Shown piece after piece: positions 7,496 through 16,018 of a stretch of 64,000 bases of DNA. Both the position numbers and the translations under genes were made by a program. The stretch is from assembly GCF_000967965.1 (NCBI RefSeq), contig NZ_LACC01000022.1, forward strand, positions 62,001 to 126,000. Reading direction: 5' to 3'. This stretch comes from Pseudomonas fluorescens. GTDB lineage: Bacteria; Pseudomonadota; Gammaproteobacteria; Pseudomonadales; Pseudomonadaceae. Position 1 is the first letter of the stretch. Every line of letters starts with the position of its first letter. Under the pieces are notes generated by a model. The model ran no database searches. It was not told where the DNA came from and worked only from the letters and a program-made list of their open reading frames with translations.

Positions 7496-8461
7496 ATGGG
7501 TGAGTTTGAGCTGATCCGCAATTTCTTCGCCGCCGCGCCTTGTGCGCAGGGCGGCGAAGGCGTTGCCCTCGGGATTGGCGATGACTGCGCCTTGCTGGCT
7601 GTTCCCTCCGGGGAACAGATGGCGATCTCTACCGATACGTTGGTGGCCGGCGTGCATTTCGCCGATCCCTGCGATCCGTTTCTGCTCGGTCAGCGCTCGC
7701 TGGCCGTTGCGGTCAGCGACCTGGCCGCCATGGGCGCTACCCCGATTGCCTTTACCCTTGCCCTGACCTTGCCGACGGTGACCGCCGATTGGCTGCAAGC
7801 CTATGCCCGAGGTTTGAACCAGATGGCGCGAAGCTGTGGCGTGGCGCTGGTGGGCGGTGACACGACCCGCGGGCCGTTGAGCCTGACCATGACCGTGTTC
7901 GGGCGCGTGCCGGCCGGTCTGGCGCTGACCCGCAGCGGTGCGCAACCGGGCGACCTGCTGTGTGTCGGCGGCAACCTGGGCAATGCCGCCGGTGCCTTGC
8001 CCTTGGTGCTCGGCCAGCGCACAGCCGAAGCGAGCATTGCCGAGCCGTTGTTGGCGCATTACTGGTCGCCGCAACCGCAGCTCGGCTTGGGTCAGGCGCT
8101 ACGGGGCAAGGCCACTTCGGCAATGGATATCTCTGACGGACTGCTCGCGGATTGCGGGCATATCGCGCTGGCGTCGAAGGTCGGTATCGAGGTCGAGCGG
8201 GATCGTTTGCCGCTGTCGCAGAGCCTGGTCGACTTTCTCGGCCAATCGGATGCACAGGTTGCGGCCTTGAGCGGCGGCGACGATTACGTCCTGGCCTTCA
8301 CCTTACCGTCCGTCGAGTTGCCGCTATTGCTGGCCGATGGCTGGCCGATCCATGTGATTGGGCGCGTCGTGAATGGGCAAGGTGTGACACTGCTGGATGC
8401 CAACGGACAAGACATCACCCCGCAAGCCCGGGGTTATCAACATTTTCGGGAGTCACCGTGA
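7496..8461 (+). CDS. thiL: thiamine-monophosphate kinase ThiL
   Basis: The 321-residue enzyme phosphorylates thiamine monophosphate to thiamine diphosphate. Signatures include MGEFELIRNFF at the start, ALGIGDDCALL (about 28-38), STDTLVAGVHF (about 48-58) and the glycine-rich LVGGDTTRGPLSLTMTV. The ATG at 7496 is preferred to one 30 bases upstream, which lies inside the hairpin repeat. The stop overlaps the pgpA GTG by 4 bases. Confidence 0.96.
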   Translation: MGEFELIRNFFAAAPCAQGGEGVALGIGDDCALLAVPSGEQMAISTDTLVAGVHFADPCDPFLLGQRSLAVAVSDLAAMGATPIAFTLALTLPTVTADWLQAYARGLNQMARSCGVALVGGDTTRGPLSLTMTVFGRVPAGLALTRSGAQPGDLLCVGGNLGNAAGALPLVLGQRTAEASIAEPLLAHYWSPQPQLGLGQALRGKATSAMDISDGLLADCGHIALASKVGIEVERDRLPLSQSLVDFLGQSDAQVAALSGGDDYVLAFTLPSVELPLLLADGWPIHVIGRVVNGQGVTLLDANGQDITPQARGYQHFRESP

Positions 8462-8961
8462 CAGATCATCCCAAACAGGTTCCGGCGGAATTCGTACCGC
8501 CGTCGGTCTGGCGTAATCCATGGCATTTCCTGGCGTTCGGCTTCGGCTCCGGCACCTTGCCAAAGGCGCCTGGCACTTGGGGGTCGCTGGTTGCGCTACC
8601 CTTTATTCCGTTGTGGCAAATGCTGCCCGACTGGGGTTACTGGCTGATGCTGGGCATCACCATGCTGTTCGGCTTCTGGCTGTGCGGCAAAGTGGCCGAC
8701 GATTTGCGGGTACACGACCATGAAGGCATCGTTTGGGACGAAATGGTCGGGATGTGGATCACCCTGTGGCTGGTGCCGGAAGGTTGGCAGTGGTTGCTGG
8801 CGGGTTTCTTGATGTTCCGCTTCTTCGACATTCTCAAGCCATGGCCGATACGCTGGATTGACCGGCACGTACATGGCGGCGTGGGCATCATGCTCGATGA
8901 TGTCCTGGCCGGGGTGTTCGCCTGGTTGGCGATGCAGGGACTGGTGTGGTTTTTCGCCTGA
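8458..8961 (+). CDS. pgpA: phosphatidylglycerophosphatase A
   Basis: The 167-residue membrane enzyme dephosphorylates phosphatidylglycerophosphate to phosphatidylglycerol. The family core is present as FGSGTLPKAPGTWGSL (about 31-46), HEGIVWDEMVGMWI (about 88-101) and FDILKPWPIRWIDRHVHGGVGIMLDDVLAG (from about 123). Four hydrophobic segments are visible. It starts with a GTG that overlaps the thiL stop, as in many relatives. Confidence 0.95.
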   Translation: MTDHPKQVPAEFVPPSVWRNPWHFLAFGFGSGTLPKAPGTWGSLVALPFIPLWQMLPDWGYWLMLGITMLFGFWLCGKVADDLRVHDHEGIVWDEMVGMWITLWLVPEGWQWLLAGFLMFRFFDILKPWPIRWIDRHVHGGVGIMLDDVLAGVFAWLAMQGLVWFFA

Positions 8962-9014
8962 CCGGGGATTTCCAGGCGTTGATCATGAGAGCTGTTTATC
9001 GGGGGAAGCGGGGG

Positions 9015-9770
9015 ATGGCTGTACGCGGATTGATGGTGATGGCGTTCGCGATGTTTTGCTCTTTTGTCCAGGCGGGGGGAGGGAGTGCTGCGCCGCCGTC
9101 GGTGATTCATCTGGCCAGCGAAGACTGGGAAGACTACACCGCCGCTGACGGTCATGGACTGGGTTGGGACGTACTACGGCAAGTGTTCGAGCCGGCGGGC
9201 GTCAAGGTCGACATCCGCACCGAACCCTACTTGCGTTCGCTGGGCCTGGCCGAACGTGGCGAAGTCGATGCCTGCGTCGGATCCTATCGTGACGAGTCCG
9301 AGGGTGTGCTCTATCCCCATTGGAGCTTCGACACCGATCACATCTATGCCCTGGGCCTGGCCAGCAGTCCGGTACCCACCCCGCAAACCCTGGGCAATTA
9401 TCGACTGGCCTGGGTCCGCGGCTACGACTACCAGGATTACTTGCCCAATGTGCGCCACTTCGACGAAGTGCAGCGGCGTACCGGCATCGTGTCGATGCTG
9501 ATCCACAATCGTGCCGACTTCTACATCGATGCCCTGACCGAAGTCGATTATGTCATCAACCGCGCCAAGGATCCGTCCCAGCTGCGGCGCACCCATATCG
9601 CCGAGTTGCCGCTGTATCTGTGCTTCGCCAAGACCCCGAAGGCGCGTACGTTAATGGCCCTGTTCGACCAGCGCATGGAGCAACTGGTGAAACGCGGCGA
9701 GCTGAAACCGATTTTTGAACGCTGGAAACAGCCGTATCCGTTTGATTCGAATGCTTCCCAGAGCCGATGA
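9015..9770 (+). CDS. periplasmic amino-acid-type substrate-binding protein (SBP_bac_3 family)
   Basis: The product (251 aa) has a signal peptide ending near SFVQA and then a periplasmic binding-protein fold: IHLASEDWEDYTAADGHGLGWDVLRQVFEPAG, PYLRSLGLAERGEVDAC, and a C-terminal hinge helix FDQRMEQLVKRGELKPIFERW. This is the extracellular solute-binding family 3 pattern. No transporter genes lie beside it, so it is an orphan binding protein or sensor-like ligand carrier; its ligand is unknown. The ATG at 9015 is chosen for the purine-rich GGGGGAAG just upstream; ATG 8985 is a possible alternative. Confidence 0.8.
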   Translation: MAVRGLMVMAFAMFCSFVQAGGGSAAPPSVIHLASEDWEDYTAADGHGLGWDVLRQVFEPAGVKVDIRTEPYLRSLGLAERGEVDACVGSYRDESEGVLYPHWSFDTDHIYALGLASSPVPTPQTLGNYRLAWVRGYDYQDYLPNVRHFDEVQRRTGIVSMLIHNRADFYIDALTEVDYVINRAKDPSQLRRTHIAELPLYLCFAKTPKARTLMALFDQRMEQLVKRGELKPIFERWKQPYPFDSNASQSR

Positions 9771-9781
9771 CCGACACAGAA

Positions 9782-9876
9782 CCCTGTGGGAGCGAGCTTG
9801 CTCGCGATGGCAGACTTTCCGTTGACGAATACGCTGCTGATACACCGCAATCGCGAGCAAGCTCGCTCCCACAGGG
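9782..9876. repeat. REP pair (GTGGGAGCGAGC type), facing copies
   Basis: Two inverted copies of the pseudomonad REP (CCTGTGGGAGCGAGCTTGCT... and its reverse complement) enclose about 40 bases. Each copy is itself a small palindrome around GAGCTTGCTC. The pair follows the binding-protein gene and precedes ribA; it could act as a transcript-stabilising or terminating structure. Further copies in the window are at 13926, 34878, 39383, 43272 and 52057. Confidence 0.9.
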
Positions 9877-10004
9877 TATGTGCCGGGGCGTATATCAAAC
9901 ATTTTGATAGTTATCGCCGATAATTCAGCCTAAGCGTCCTCCGGAACCTGCTGTTACAATGCCGGCTCTGCGAATCTTCAGACTTTTAGATCAGGAGCAC
10001 ACCG

Positions 10005-10622
10005 GTGCCTGTCGCTTTTGTCGCCGCTTGCAAGCTGCCAACACCTTTTGCGCAATTCACCATGCATGGCTTTCTCGATGAAGCCACCGGCCGCGAGCAC
10101 GTTGTGCTGAGCCTGGGTGAGTTCGATGACGGTGCCCCGGTACTCGGCCGGTTGCACTCCGAATGCCTGACGGGCGATGCCCTGTTTAGCCAACGTTGCG
10201 ACTGCGGCTCGCAACTGGAAGCTGCCTTGCAGGCCATCGCCCGTGAAGGTCGTGGCGTGTTGCTCTACTTGCGTCAGGAAGGCCGTGGCATTGGCCTGCT
10301 GAACAAGATCCGCGCCTATGAGCTGCAAGATGGCGGCGCCGATACCGTTGAAGCCAACGAACGTCTGGGCTTTGCCGCCGACCAGCGTGACTACGCCATG
10401 TGCCTGCCGATGCTGGAGCACATGGGCGTGAAGTCCCTGCGCCTGATGACCAACAACCCGCGCAAGGTCAAAGCCTTGACCGACATGGGGATCGTGGTCG
10501 CCGAGCGCGTGCCGCTGCACACCGGCCACAACCCGCATAACCGACTCTACCTGGCAACCAAGGCAAGCAAGCTCGACCACATGATGGGCAATGAGCATCA
10601 GGGCGAGGTTGACCGGGCGTGA
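10005..10622 (+). CDS. ribA: GTP cyclohydrolase II RibA
   Basis: The 205-residue protein starts at a GTG and carries out the first step of riboflavin synthesis from GTP. The zinc ligands C54, C65 and C67 are present in SECLTGDALFSQRCDCGSQL, followed by LRQEGRGIGLLNKIRAYELQD and the C-terminal TNNPRKVKAL. It is complete, unlike the corresponding half of the protein at 5161-6252, and so should provide the GTP-opening activity for the cell. Its stop overlaps the next GTG start by 4 bases. Confidence 0.96.
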   Translation: MPVAFVAACKLPTPFAQFTMHGFLDEATGREHVVLSLGEFDDGAPVLGRLHSECLTGDALFSQRCDCGSQLEAALQAIAREGRGVLLYLRQEGRGIGLLNKIRAYELQDGGADTVEANERLGFAADQRDYAMCLPMLEHMGVKSLRLMTNNPRKVKALTDMGIVVAERVPLHTGHNPHNRLYLATKASKLDHMMGNEHQGEVDRA

Positions 10623-11038
10623 CCCGCGGTCAGGTGCGGCGGCGACTGTCCGTCAACTGGTGGCAATACCTGGCACTGGCCTTGTTGCCGCTGTTTGTGA
10701 TCAATGCGCTGTTCGGCCAGGGCGAAGCCATTCTGCCGGTGCTGGCGATGCCGTTGTTCATCGCCGGAGTCGCCTCGATGTTTGTCAGCCTGAAGTTTTT
10801 CGGCGCCTACAAACACGCGCTGATCGCCACCCAGAAAGCCCTCGATACCCCTGACGAACCTGCCGCCTGGATCAGTCTGGCGGCCAAGCGGCGCACCGCA
10901 TTCCTGGCCGCCGGGCTGCCGGCCTGGATCGGTGCCCTGGCGGTGTTCGTCGGTCTCGAAGCCGTGCCGCTGATGTTGCTGGCACTGTCGACCGCCGTGC
11001 TGTTCTACCTCTACCGTATTCCGCGTCAACTCGGTTGA
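10619..11038 (+). CDS. uncharacterised inner-membrane protein
   Basis: This 139-residue protein has four likely membrane segments: near residues 15-31, 36-56, 88-108 and 113-130. The N-terminus is basic (MTRGQVRRRLSVNWWQYLAL), which suggests a cytoplasmic start. I recognise no named domain. It is coupled to ribA by a GTGA overlap and to btuF by a TGATG overlap, so the three are probably co-transcribed. Its position between riboflavin and cobalamin genes does not by itself show a function. Confidence 0.75.
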   Translation: MTRGQVRRRLSVNWWQYLALALLPLFVINALFGQGEAILPVLAMPLFIAGVASMFVSLKFFGAYKHALIATQKALDTPDEPAAWISLAAKRRTAFLAAGLPAWIGALAVFVGLEAVPLMLLALSTAVLFYLYRIPRQLG

Positions 11039-11838
11039 TGCGCGCGCTCTGGCTGGCGGTGTTGCTGCTGGCCGCCAGTGGCCCGGCCATCGCGGTCGAA
11101 CGGGTTGTCAGCCTCGCACCGTCGCTCTCTGAAATCGTCGTTGAATTGGGTTCCGCCGACCTCTTGGTGGGTGTGCTGGACGCTGGTGAACGACCTGCCG
11201 AACTCAAGGGCCTGCCTTCCGTTGGCCGCTATGGCCAGCTGGATATGGAGCGCTTGCTCAGCCTGAAACCCGATCTGTTGCTGCTATGGCCTGGTAGCGT
11301 CGGCCCGGCCCAGCGTGACCAGCTCAAGCGACTGAATATTCCCACCTACGTCGCCGAACCCCACAGCCTGGACCAGCTTGCCGCACAGATTCAGACCATA
11401 GCCGCTCAGCTCGGTCGACCTGAGCGCGGAATTTCATTGGCCAGCGATTTACGCCAGCGGCTGGATGAGTTGCGTCAGCGCTATCGCCGGGACAAGCCGT
11501 TACGAGTGTTCTATCAAGTCTGGGATCGGCCGCTGTACACGGTTGGTGGTGAACAGATCATCAGCGATGCGCTGGAGGTCTGCGGTGCGCAAAACGTGTT
11601 TGCCGACCTGAAACTGCCGGCACCGCAAGTCAGTGTGGAAGCGGTGTTGCAGCGCAATCCCGAGGTGATTCTGGCCAGCGAACAGGCGCAGCTCGATGCG
11701 TGGAAAGCCTGGCCGCAGGTGGCGGCCGTGGCACAGGGACAGTTGCGCCTGGTGACGGACAAGGGCCTGGAGCGGCCGAGTGGGCAGATGATTGAGGCAA
11801 CTGCCAAACTCTGCCAGTTGATTGCACCGAATTTGTAA
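11038..11838 (+). CDS. btuF: periplasmic cobalamin-binding protein BtuF
   Basis: The 266-residue protein has a signal peptide (MRALWLAVLLLAASGPAIA) and then the class III binding-protein fold: RVVSLAPSLSEIVVELGSADLLVGV, a long backbone helix, and DALEVCGAQNVFADLKLPAPQVSVEAVLQRNPEVILA. These match BtuF, which hands vitamin B12 to the BtuCD transporter. The btuCD genes are not in the window, but btuB lies next to it on the opposite strand, which supports a cobalamin role over a haem or siderophore role. Confidence 0.87.
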   Translation: MRALWLAVLLLAASGPAIAVERVVSLAPSLSEIVVELGSADLLVGVLDAGERPAELKGLPSVGRYGQLDMERLLSLKPDLLLLWPGSVGPAQRDQLKRLNIPTYVAEPHSLDQLAAQIQTIAAQLGRPERGISLASDLRQRLDELRQRYRRDKPLRVFYQVWDRPLYTVGGEQIISDALEVCGAQNVFADLKLPAPQVSVEAVLQRNPEVILASEQAQLDAWKAWPQVAAVAQGQLRLVTDKGLERPSGQMIEATAKLCQLIAPNL

Positions 11839-11971
11839 CTGTGGCGAGGGAGCTTGCTCCCGCTGGGCTGCGAAGCAGCCCAAAAACTAACACTGCAATT
11901 TGTCTGATTGCCCCGGTCAGCGTTGATTGCGACTGCTACGCAGTCGAACGGGAGCAAGCTCCCTCGCCACA
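11839..11971. repeat. second-type palindromic repeat (GTGGCGAGGGAGC), facing copies
   Basis: CTGTGGCGAGGGAGCTTGCT at the left and its reverse complement at the right enclose about 85 bases that contain an additional small hairpin (GGGCTGCGAAGCAGCCC). The core differs from the GTGGGAGCGAGC repeats, so the window has two REP families. It separates the convergent btuF and btuB genes. Another member is at 45685-45823. Confidence 0.85.
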
Positions 11972-11987
11972 ATGATTCGCGCCAGCC

Positions 11988-13871
11988 TCAGCTCTCCGGC
12001 GTCCAGGTCACCCCGAACATCCACGCCCGACCTTCCTCGCGATACCCGTACTGGCTACCTTGGAAGCTGTACAGCGCCCGGCTGTAACCCTTGTCCAGCA
12101 GGTTATCGACCTTCAGCTCCAGTTGGACTTCACGATTGAGCTCCCAACTGCTGCGCAGCCCCAACAAGGCATAACCATCCAACGGTTGTTGATTGTTCAA
12201 GTCGTCATAGCTGCTGCTGACCGCTTGCCAACTGGCGCCGAGGCCCAGGCGATCGAACTGACGGTCCAGATCCCAGCTCAAGGTGCGCCGCGCGCGACGG
12301 GCCAGGGTGTGGCCCGTGTCACGATCTCGTGGGTCGATGATCGCCACGCCCAGATTGCTCTGCCAGCCGAACAGTTCCTGCTTCAGCGCGGCTTCGAAGC
12401 CGTTGATCCGCGCCGAGGCGACGTTTTCAGGGCGTGAGTTGCTGCCGAAAATGATCGCGTCTTCAAGGTCGGTGCGATACAGCGACGCCTCCAGGCGACT
12501 GTTCTCGGTCAATTGGCTGCGCCATTGCAGCTCATAGCTTTTCGAGGTTTCAGGCTTCAGGTCGGGGTTGCTGAAGTCCGGGTAGTACAGGTCGTTGAAC
12601 GTCGGCGCGCGGAAGCCTTCGCTGTAGGTCAGCAGCACTTCGTTGTCCGGGTTCAGCGGCAGGGTGAAGGTGCCACTCCAGGTGTTCTGGCTGCCGAACT
12701 GCTGGTTATCGTCGTGACGCAGGCCCAACTCCGTGGAGAAACTGTCTGCCTGAAAGCGATGCTGGATAAACGCGGCTCGGTTCCAGCGGCTGTCTTCGTC
12801 GAACGCCGTGGTGCTGTTGATCCGGTCTTCGTACCAGTCACCACCGAGCATCAGGCTGTTGCGCTCGTTGAGCGTCAGGTCGTTCTGCCAGGTCACCGAG
12901 TCGCGATAGGTGTTGAATACGGTGCGTTCATCGCTGAGCTTGTCGAGGGTCTTCTCGCGGTTTTCACTGTGGCCGACATCAACGCGGGTTTTCCAGAGAT
13001 CGTTGATCCGTGCATCGACATAGCTGCTGACACTGCTCACATCGAAGTCGCTGTAGGGCTGTTGCTGGACCGACTCGAACGTATTCATGTCGAAGCGGCC
13101 GAACGGGTTGTCGAACTCGCTCTTGCCACGGTTATCCAGCAGGTTGGCGCCGACTTCGATGTCTTCCGTCAGGGCGTGACTCAGGCTCAGGCTGAGCGAC
13201 TTGTTACGATATTCGTCATGGTCGCCATCACTGGGATACGACTCATGGGTGCGATTGATGCCGGCGGTTTCATCGAGGCTGGCGCCGAGGTTGAAGCGGG
13301 TTTGCTCATCACCGCCGGACAAACCGAGACTGCGCTCCCATGTCTGGTTGCTGCCAAATCCCATGTGCAATCGAGGTTGCAGGCCTTGCTCACCACCACG
13401 GCGGGTGAAGATCTGGATCACCCCGCCAATCGCATCGCTGCCATAAATCACCGAGCGGGAGCCGCGCAGCACTTCCACGCGCTCGACCTGCTCGATATTG
13501 ATGTGTTGCAGGTTGCTGTCGCCGGAGGTCGAACTGCCGATGCGTTGGCCATCCACCAGCACCAGGCTCTGGGCCGACTGGGTGCCACGGATGTAGACAC
13601 CCGGAATGCTGCCGCGCCCGCCGGACTGCGAGACTTGCACACCCGGTACCCGCCGCAACAGGTCAGTGACGCTATCGGGTTGCAGGCGATCGATGTCTTC
13701 GCGGGTGAATACGGTGTTGGCGGCGCTACTGTCGTTACGCGCTTCGACCTGGCGGTTGGCGCTGATCAACACGTCGGGCAGCTTCAGGGCCTGGTCGCGT
13801 TCGAAGGTGTCGGCCAGCAATTGACCGGCCGGCAGCAGGGTCAGCGTCAGGGCGAAGGGGGAGAGTTTCAT
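11988..13871 (-). CDS. btuB: TonB-dependent vitamin B12 receptor BtuB
   Basis: The 627-residue outer-membrane protein has a signal peptide (ends near LLADT), a TonB-box-like PDVLISANRQ, a plug domain (about 50-160, with DLLRRVPGVQVSQSGGRGSIPGVYIRG and VERVEVLRGSRSVIYGSDAIGGVI) and a 22-stranded barrel ending in a C-terminal aromatic-rich strand (AWMFGVTWTPES). The similarity and the neighbouring btuF point to cobalamin uptake. The 157 bases before the start hold a REP pair and no recognisable cobalamin riboswitch. Confidence 0.9.
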   Translation of the reverse strand: MKLSPFALTLTLLPAGQLLADTFERDQALKLPDVLISANRQVEARNDSSAANTVFTREDIDRLQPDSVTDLLRRVPGVQVSQSGGRGSIPGVYIRGTQSAQSLVLVDGQRIGSSTSGDSNLQHINIEQVERVEVLRGSRSVIYGSDAIGGVIQIFTRRGGEQGLQPRLHMGFGSNQTWERSLGLSGGDEQTRFNLGASLDETAGINRTHESYPSDGDHDEYRNKSLSLSLSHALTEDIEVGANLLDNRGKSEFDNPFGRFDMNTFESVQQQPYSDFDVSSVSSYVDARINDLWKTRVDVGHSENREKTLDKLSDERTVFNTYRDSVTWQNDLTLNERNSLMLGGDWYEDRINSTTAFDEDSRWNRAAFIQHRFQADSFSTELGLRHDDNQQFGSQNTWSGTFTLPLNPDNEVLLTYSEGFRAPTFNDLYYPDFSNPDLKPETSKSYELQWRSQLTENSRLEASLYRTDLEDAIIFGSNSRPENVASARINGFEAALKQELFGWQSNLGVAIIDPRDRDTGHTLARRARRTLSWDLDRQFDRLGLGASWQAVSSSYDDLNNQQPLDGYALLGLRSSWELNREVQLELKVDNLLDKGYSRALYSFQGSQYGYREEGRAWMFGVTWTPES

Positions 13872-13925
13872 GGGGAGTCCGTTGGTGCTTTGAGGCGAAT
13901 ACAGTTTTGATAGACGCTGAAAACC

Positions 13926-14020
13926 ACTGTGGGAGCGAGCTTGCTCGCGATAGCGGTGTATCAGTCAGCATTTGAGTCGACTGACAGGCCGCCATCGCGA
14001 GCAAGCTCGCTCCCACAGGG
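13926..14020. repeat. REP pair between dxs and btuB
   Basis: The left copy CACTGTGGGAGCGAGCTTGC and a right inverted copy ending in CTCCCACAGGG face each other across about 45 bases. The pair begins 9 bases from the dxs stop and so forms the 3' end of the leftward dxs transcript and the upstream flank of btuB. Confidence 0.9.
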
Positions 14021-14028
14021 TTTTGCGT

Positions 14029-15927
14029 TTAGATGTTGAGCAGTTGCAGGCGCTCACGAATGGACGCTTCGATTCCCGCCTCATCCAGACCGCACTCAGC
14101 CAGCATTTGCGCAGGCTTGGCGTGTTCGACGTAAATGTCCGGCAAGCCCAGGTGCAGCACCGACTTGAGGATGTTTTCGCGGGCGAGGAATTCGCTGACC
14201 GCGCCACCGGCGCCGCCCATGATCGCGTTTTCTTCGACGGTCACCAGTAGCTCGTGGCTGCCGGCGATTTCGCGAACCAGCGCTTCATCCAGCGGCTTGA
14301 CGAAACGCATGTCGACCACGGTCGCGTCCAGCGTCTCGGCGACTTTCAGGGCTTCGGCCAGTTGCACGCCGAACACCAGCAGGGCGACTTTGCTGCCCTG
14401 GCGGCGGACTACGCCTTTGCCGATCTCGATAGGCTCGAGGTCTTTCTCGATGGTCGCGTTCGGGCCGTTGCCCCGTGGATAACGCACCGCCGCCGGGCCT
14501 TCGTACAGATGGCCGGTGGTGAGCATCTTGCGCAGCTCGTTTTCATCGCTCGGGGTCATCACCAGCATGCCGGGGATGCAGCGCAGGTACGAAAGATCGA
14601 AGCTGCCGGCGTGAGTCGGGCCGTCTTCGCCCACCAGACCGGCGCGGTCGATGGCGAACAGCACGTCGAGATTCTGCACGGCGACGTCATGCACCAATTG
14701 GTCGTAACCGCGTTGCAGGAACGTCGAGTAGATTGCCACCACCGGTTTCGCGCCTTCGCAGGCCATGCCGGCGGCAAACGTCACCGCGTGCTGCTCGGCA
14801 ATGGCCACGTCGAAGTAGCGCAGCGGGAAGCGTTCGCTGAAAGCGACCAGGTCCGAGCCTTCCTTCATCGCCGGGGTAATCCCGACCAGGCGTGGATCGG
14901 CAGCCGCCATGTCGCACAGCCATTCGCCGAACACACCGGAGTACTTCGGCCCGCTGGCCTTTTTCGGCGCGGCGGCCGGGGCGTCCAGGGGTTCAAGTTT
15001 GGTGATGGCGTGGTAACCGATCGGGTCGACTTCCGCTGGGGCGAAGCCTTTGCCTTTCTTGGTGACGACGTGCAGGAACTGCGGGCCTTTCAGATCGCGC
15101 ATGTTGCGCAGGGTGGCGATCAGGGTCGGCAGGTCGTGGCCATCGATCGGGCCGATGTAGTTCCAGCCCAGCTCTTCGAACAGCGTGCCGGGAACCAGCA
15201 TGCCTTTGGCATATTCTTCGGTCCGACGGGCGATTTCCCAGGCACCGGGCAGGCGCGACAGCACTTTCTTGCTGCCTTCGCGCATGCTCGCGTAGGTGCG
15301 GCTGGAAAGGATCTTCGCCAGGTAGTTCGACAAGCCACCGACGTTGCGCGAGATCGACATGTCGTTATCGTTGAGGATCACCAGCATGTTGGCGTCCACT
15401 TCCGGCGCATGGTTCAGCGCCTCGAACGCCATGCCCGCGGTCAACGCGCCGTCGCCGATCACCGCGATCGCCTTGCGCTCGCTGTTTTGCAGGCGGGCGG
15501 CAATCGCCATGCCCAGCGCGGCACTGATCGAGGTGCTGGAGTGGCCGACGCCAAAGGTGTCGTACTCGCTCTCGGAGCGGCGCGGGAACGCAGCGACGCC
15601 GTCCTTCTGGCGCAGGGTGCCCATGCGCTCGCGGCGACCGGTGAGGATCTTGTGTGGATAAGCCTGATGACCCACGTCCCACACCAACCGGTCGTCCGGG
15701 GTGTCGAAGACGTAATGCAGCGCGATGGTCAGCTCGATCACGCCCAGGCCGGCACCGAAATGCCCACCGGTCTGGCCGACCGTGTAGAGCAATTCCAGGC
15801 GCAACTCATCGGCCAGGGTTTCCAGCTCGGCTTCGCCTAACCGGCGCAGGCCGTCCGGCGTGTTCGCGCGGTCGAGCAGGGGCGTGGTCGGGCGCTTGCG
15901 GGGAATCTCATGAAACGTCGTGGGCAT
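14029..15927 (-). CDS. dxs: 1-deoxy-D-xylulose-5-phosphate synthase
   Basis: The 632-residue enzyme condenses pyruvate and glyceraldehyde-3-phosphate, the first step of the MEP isoprenoid pathway. The thiamine-diphosphate motif is IGDGALTAGMAFEALNH ... VILNDN; HAVTFAAGMA and FAIDRAGLVGEDGPTH mark the transketolase-like central domain; the C-terminal domain contains VTVEENAIMGGAGGAV. Length is normal. It is the downstream member of an operon with ispA and xseB, which is the usual order in proteobacteria. Confidence 0.97.
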   Translation of the reverse strand: MPTTFHEIPRKRPTTPLLDRANTPDGLRRLGEAELETLADELRLELLYTVGQTGGHFGAGLGVIELTIALHYVFDTPDDRLVWDVGHQAYPHKILTGRRERMGTLRQKDGVAAFPRRSESEYDTFGVGHSSTSISAALGMAIAARLQNSERKAIAVIGDGALTAGMAFEALNHAPEVDANMLVILNDNDMSISRNVGGLSNYLAKILSSRTYASMREGSKKVLSRLPGAWEIARRTEEYAKGMLVPGTLFEELGWNYIGPIDGHDLPTLIATLRNMRDLKGPQFLHVVTKKGKGFAPAEVDPIGYHAITKLEPLDAPAAAPKKASGPKYSGVFGEWLCDMAAADPRLVGITPAMKEGSDLVAFSERFPLRYFDVAIAEQHAVTFAAGMACEGAKPVVAIYSTFLQRGYDQLVHDVAVQNLDVLFAIDRAGLVGEDGPTHAGSFDLSYLRCIPGMLVMTPSDENELRKMLTTGHLYEGPAAVRYPRGNGPNATIEKDLEPIEIGKGVVRRQGSKVALLVFGVQLAEALKVAETLDATVVDMRFVKPLDEALVREIAGSHELLVTVEENAIMGGAGGAVSEFLARENILKSVLHLGLPDIYVEHAKPAQMLAECGLDEAGIEASIRERLQLLNI

Positions 15928-16018
15928 CAGGCGAATCGTTATAGGTATAAAAGATGCGGCAGTTTACCTGATGCTTCGCCCCCTGCCCACGCGTTGGTCT
16001 TTTTTGGCGCAATCGCCG

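Noticed and set aside
12513..13910. 465-codon open frame opposite btuB
   Set aside because: It is the codon-position shadow of btuB, with low-complexity composition.
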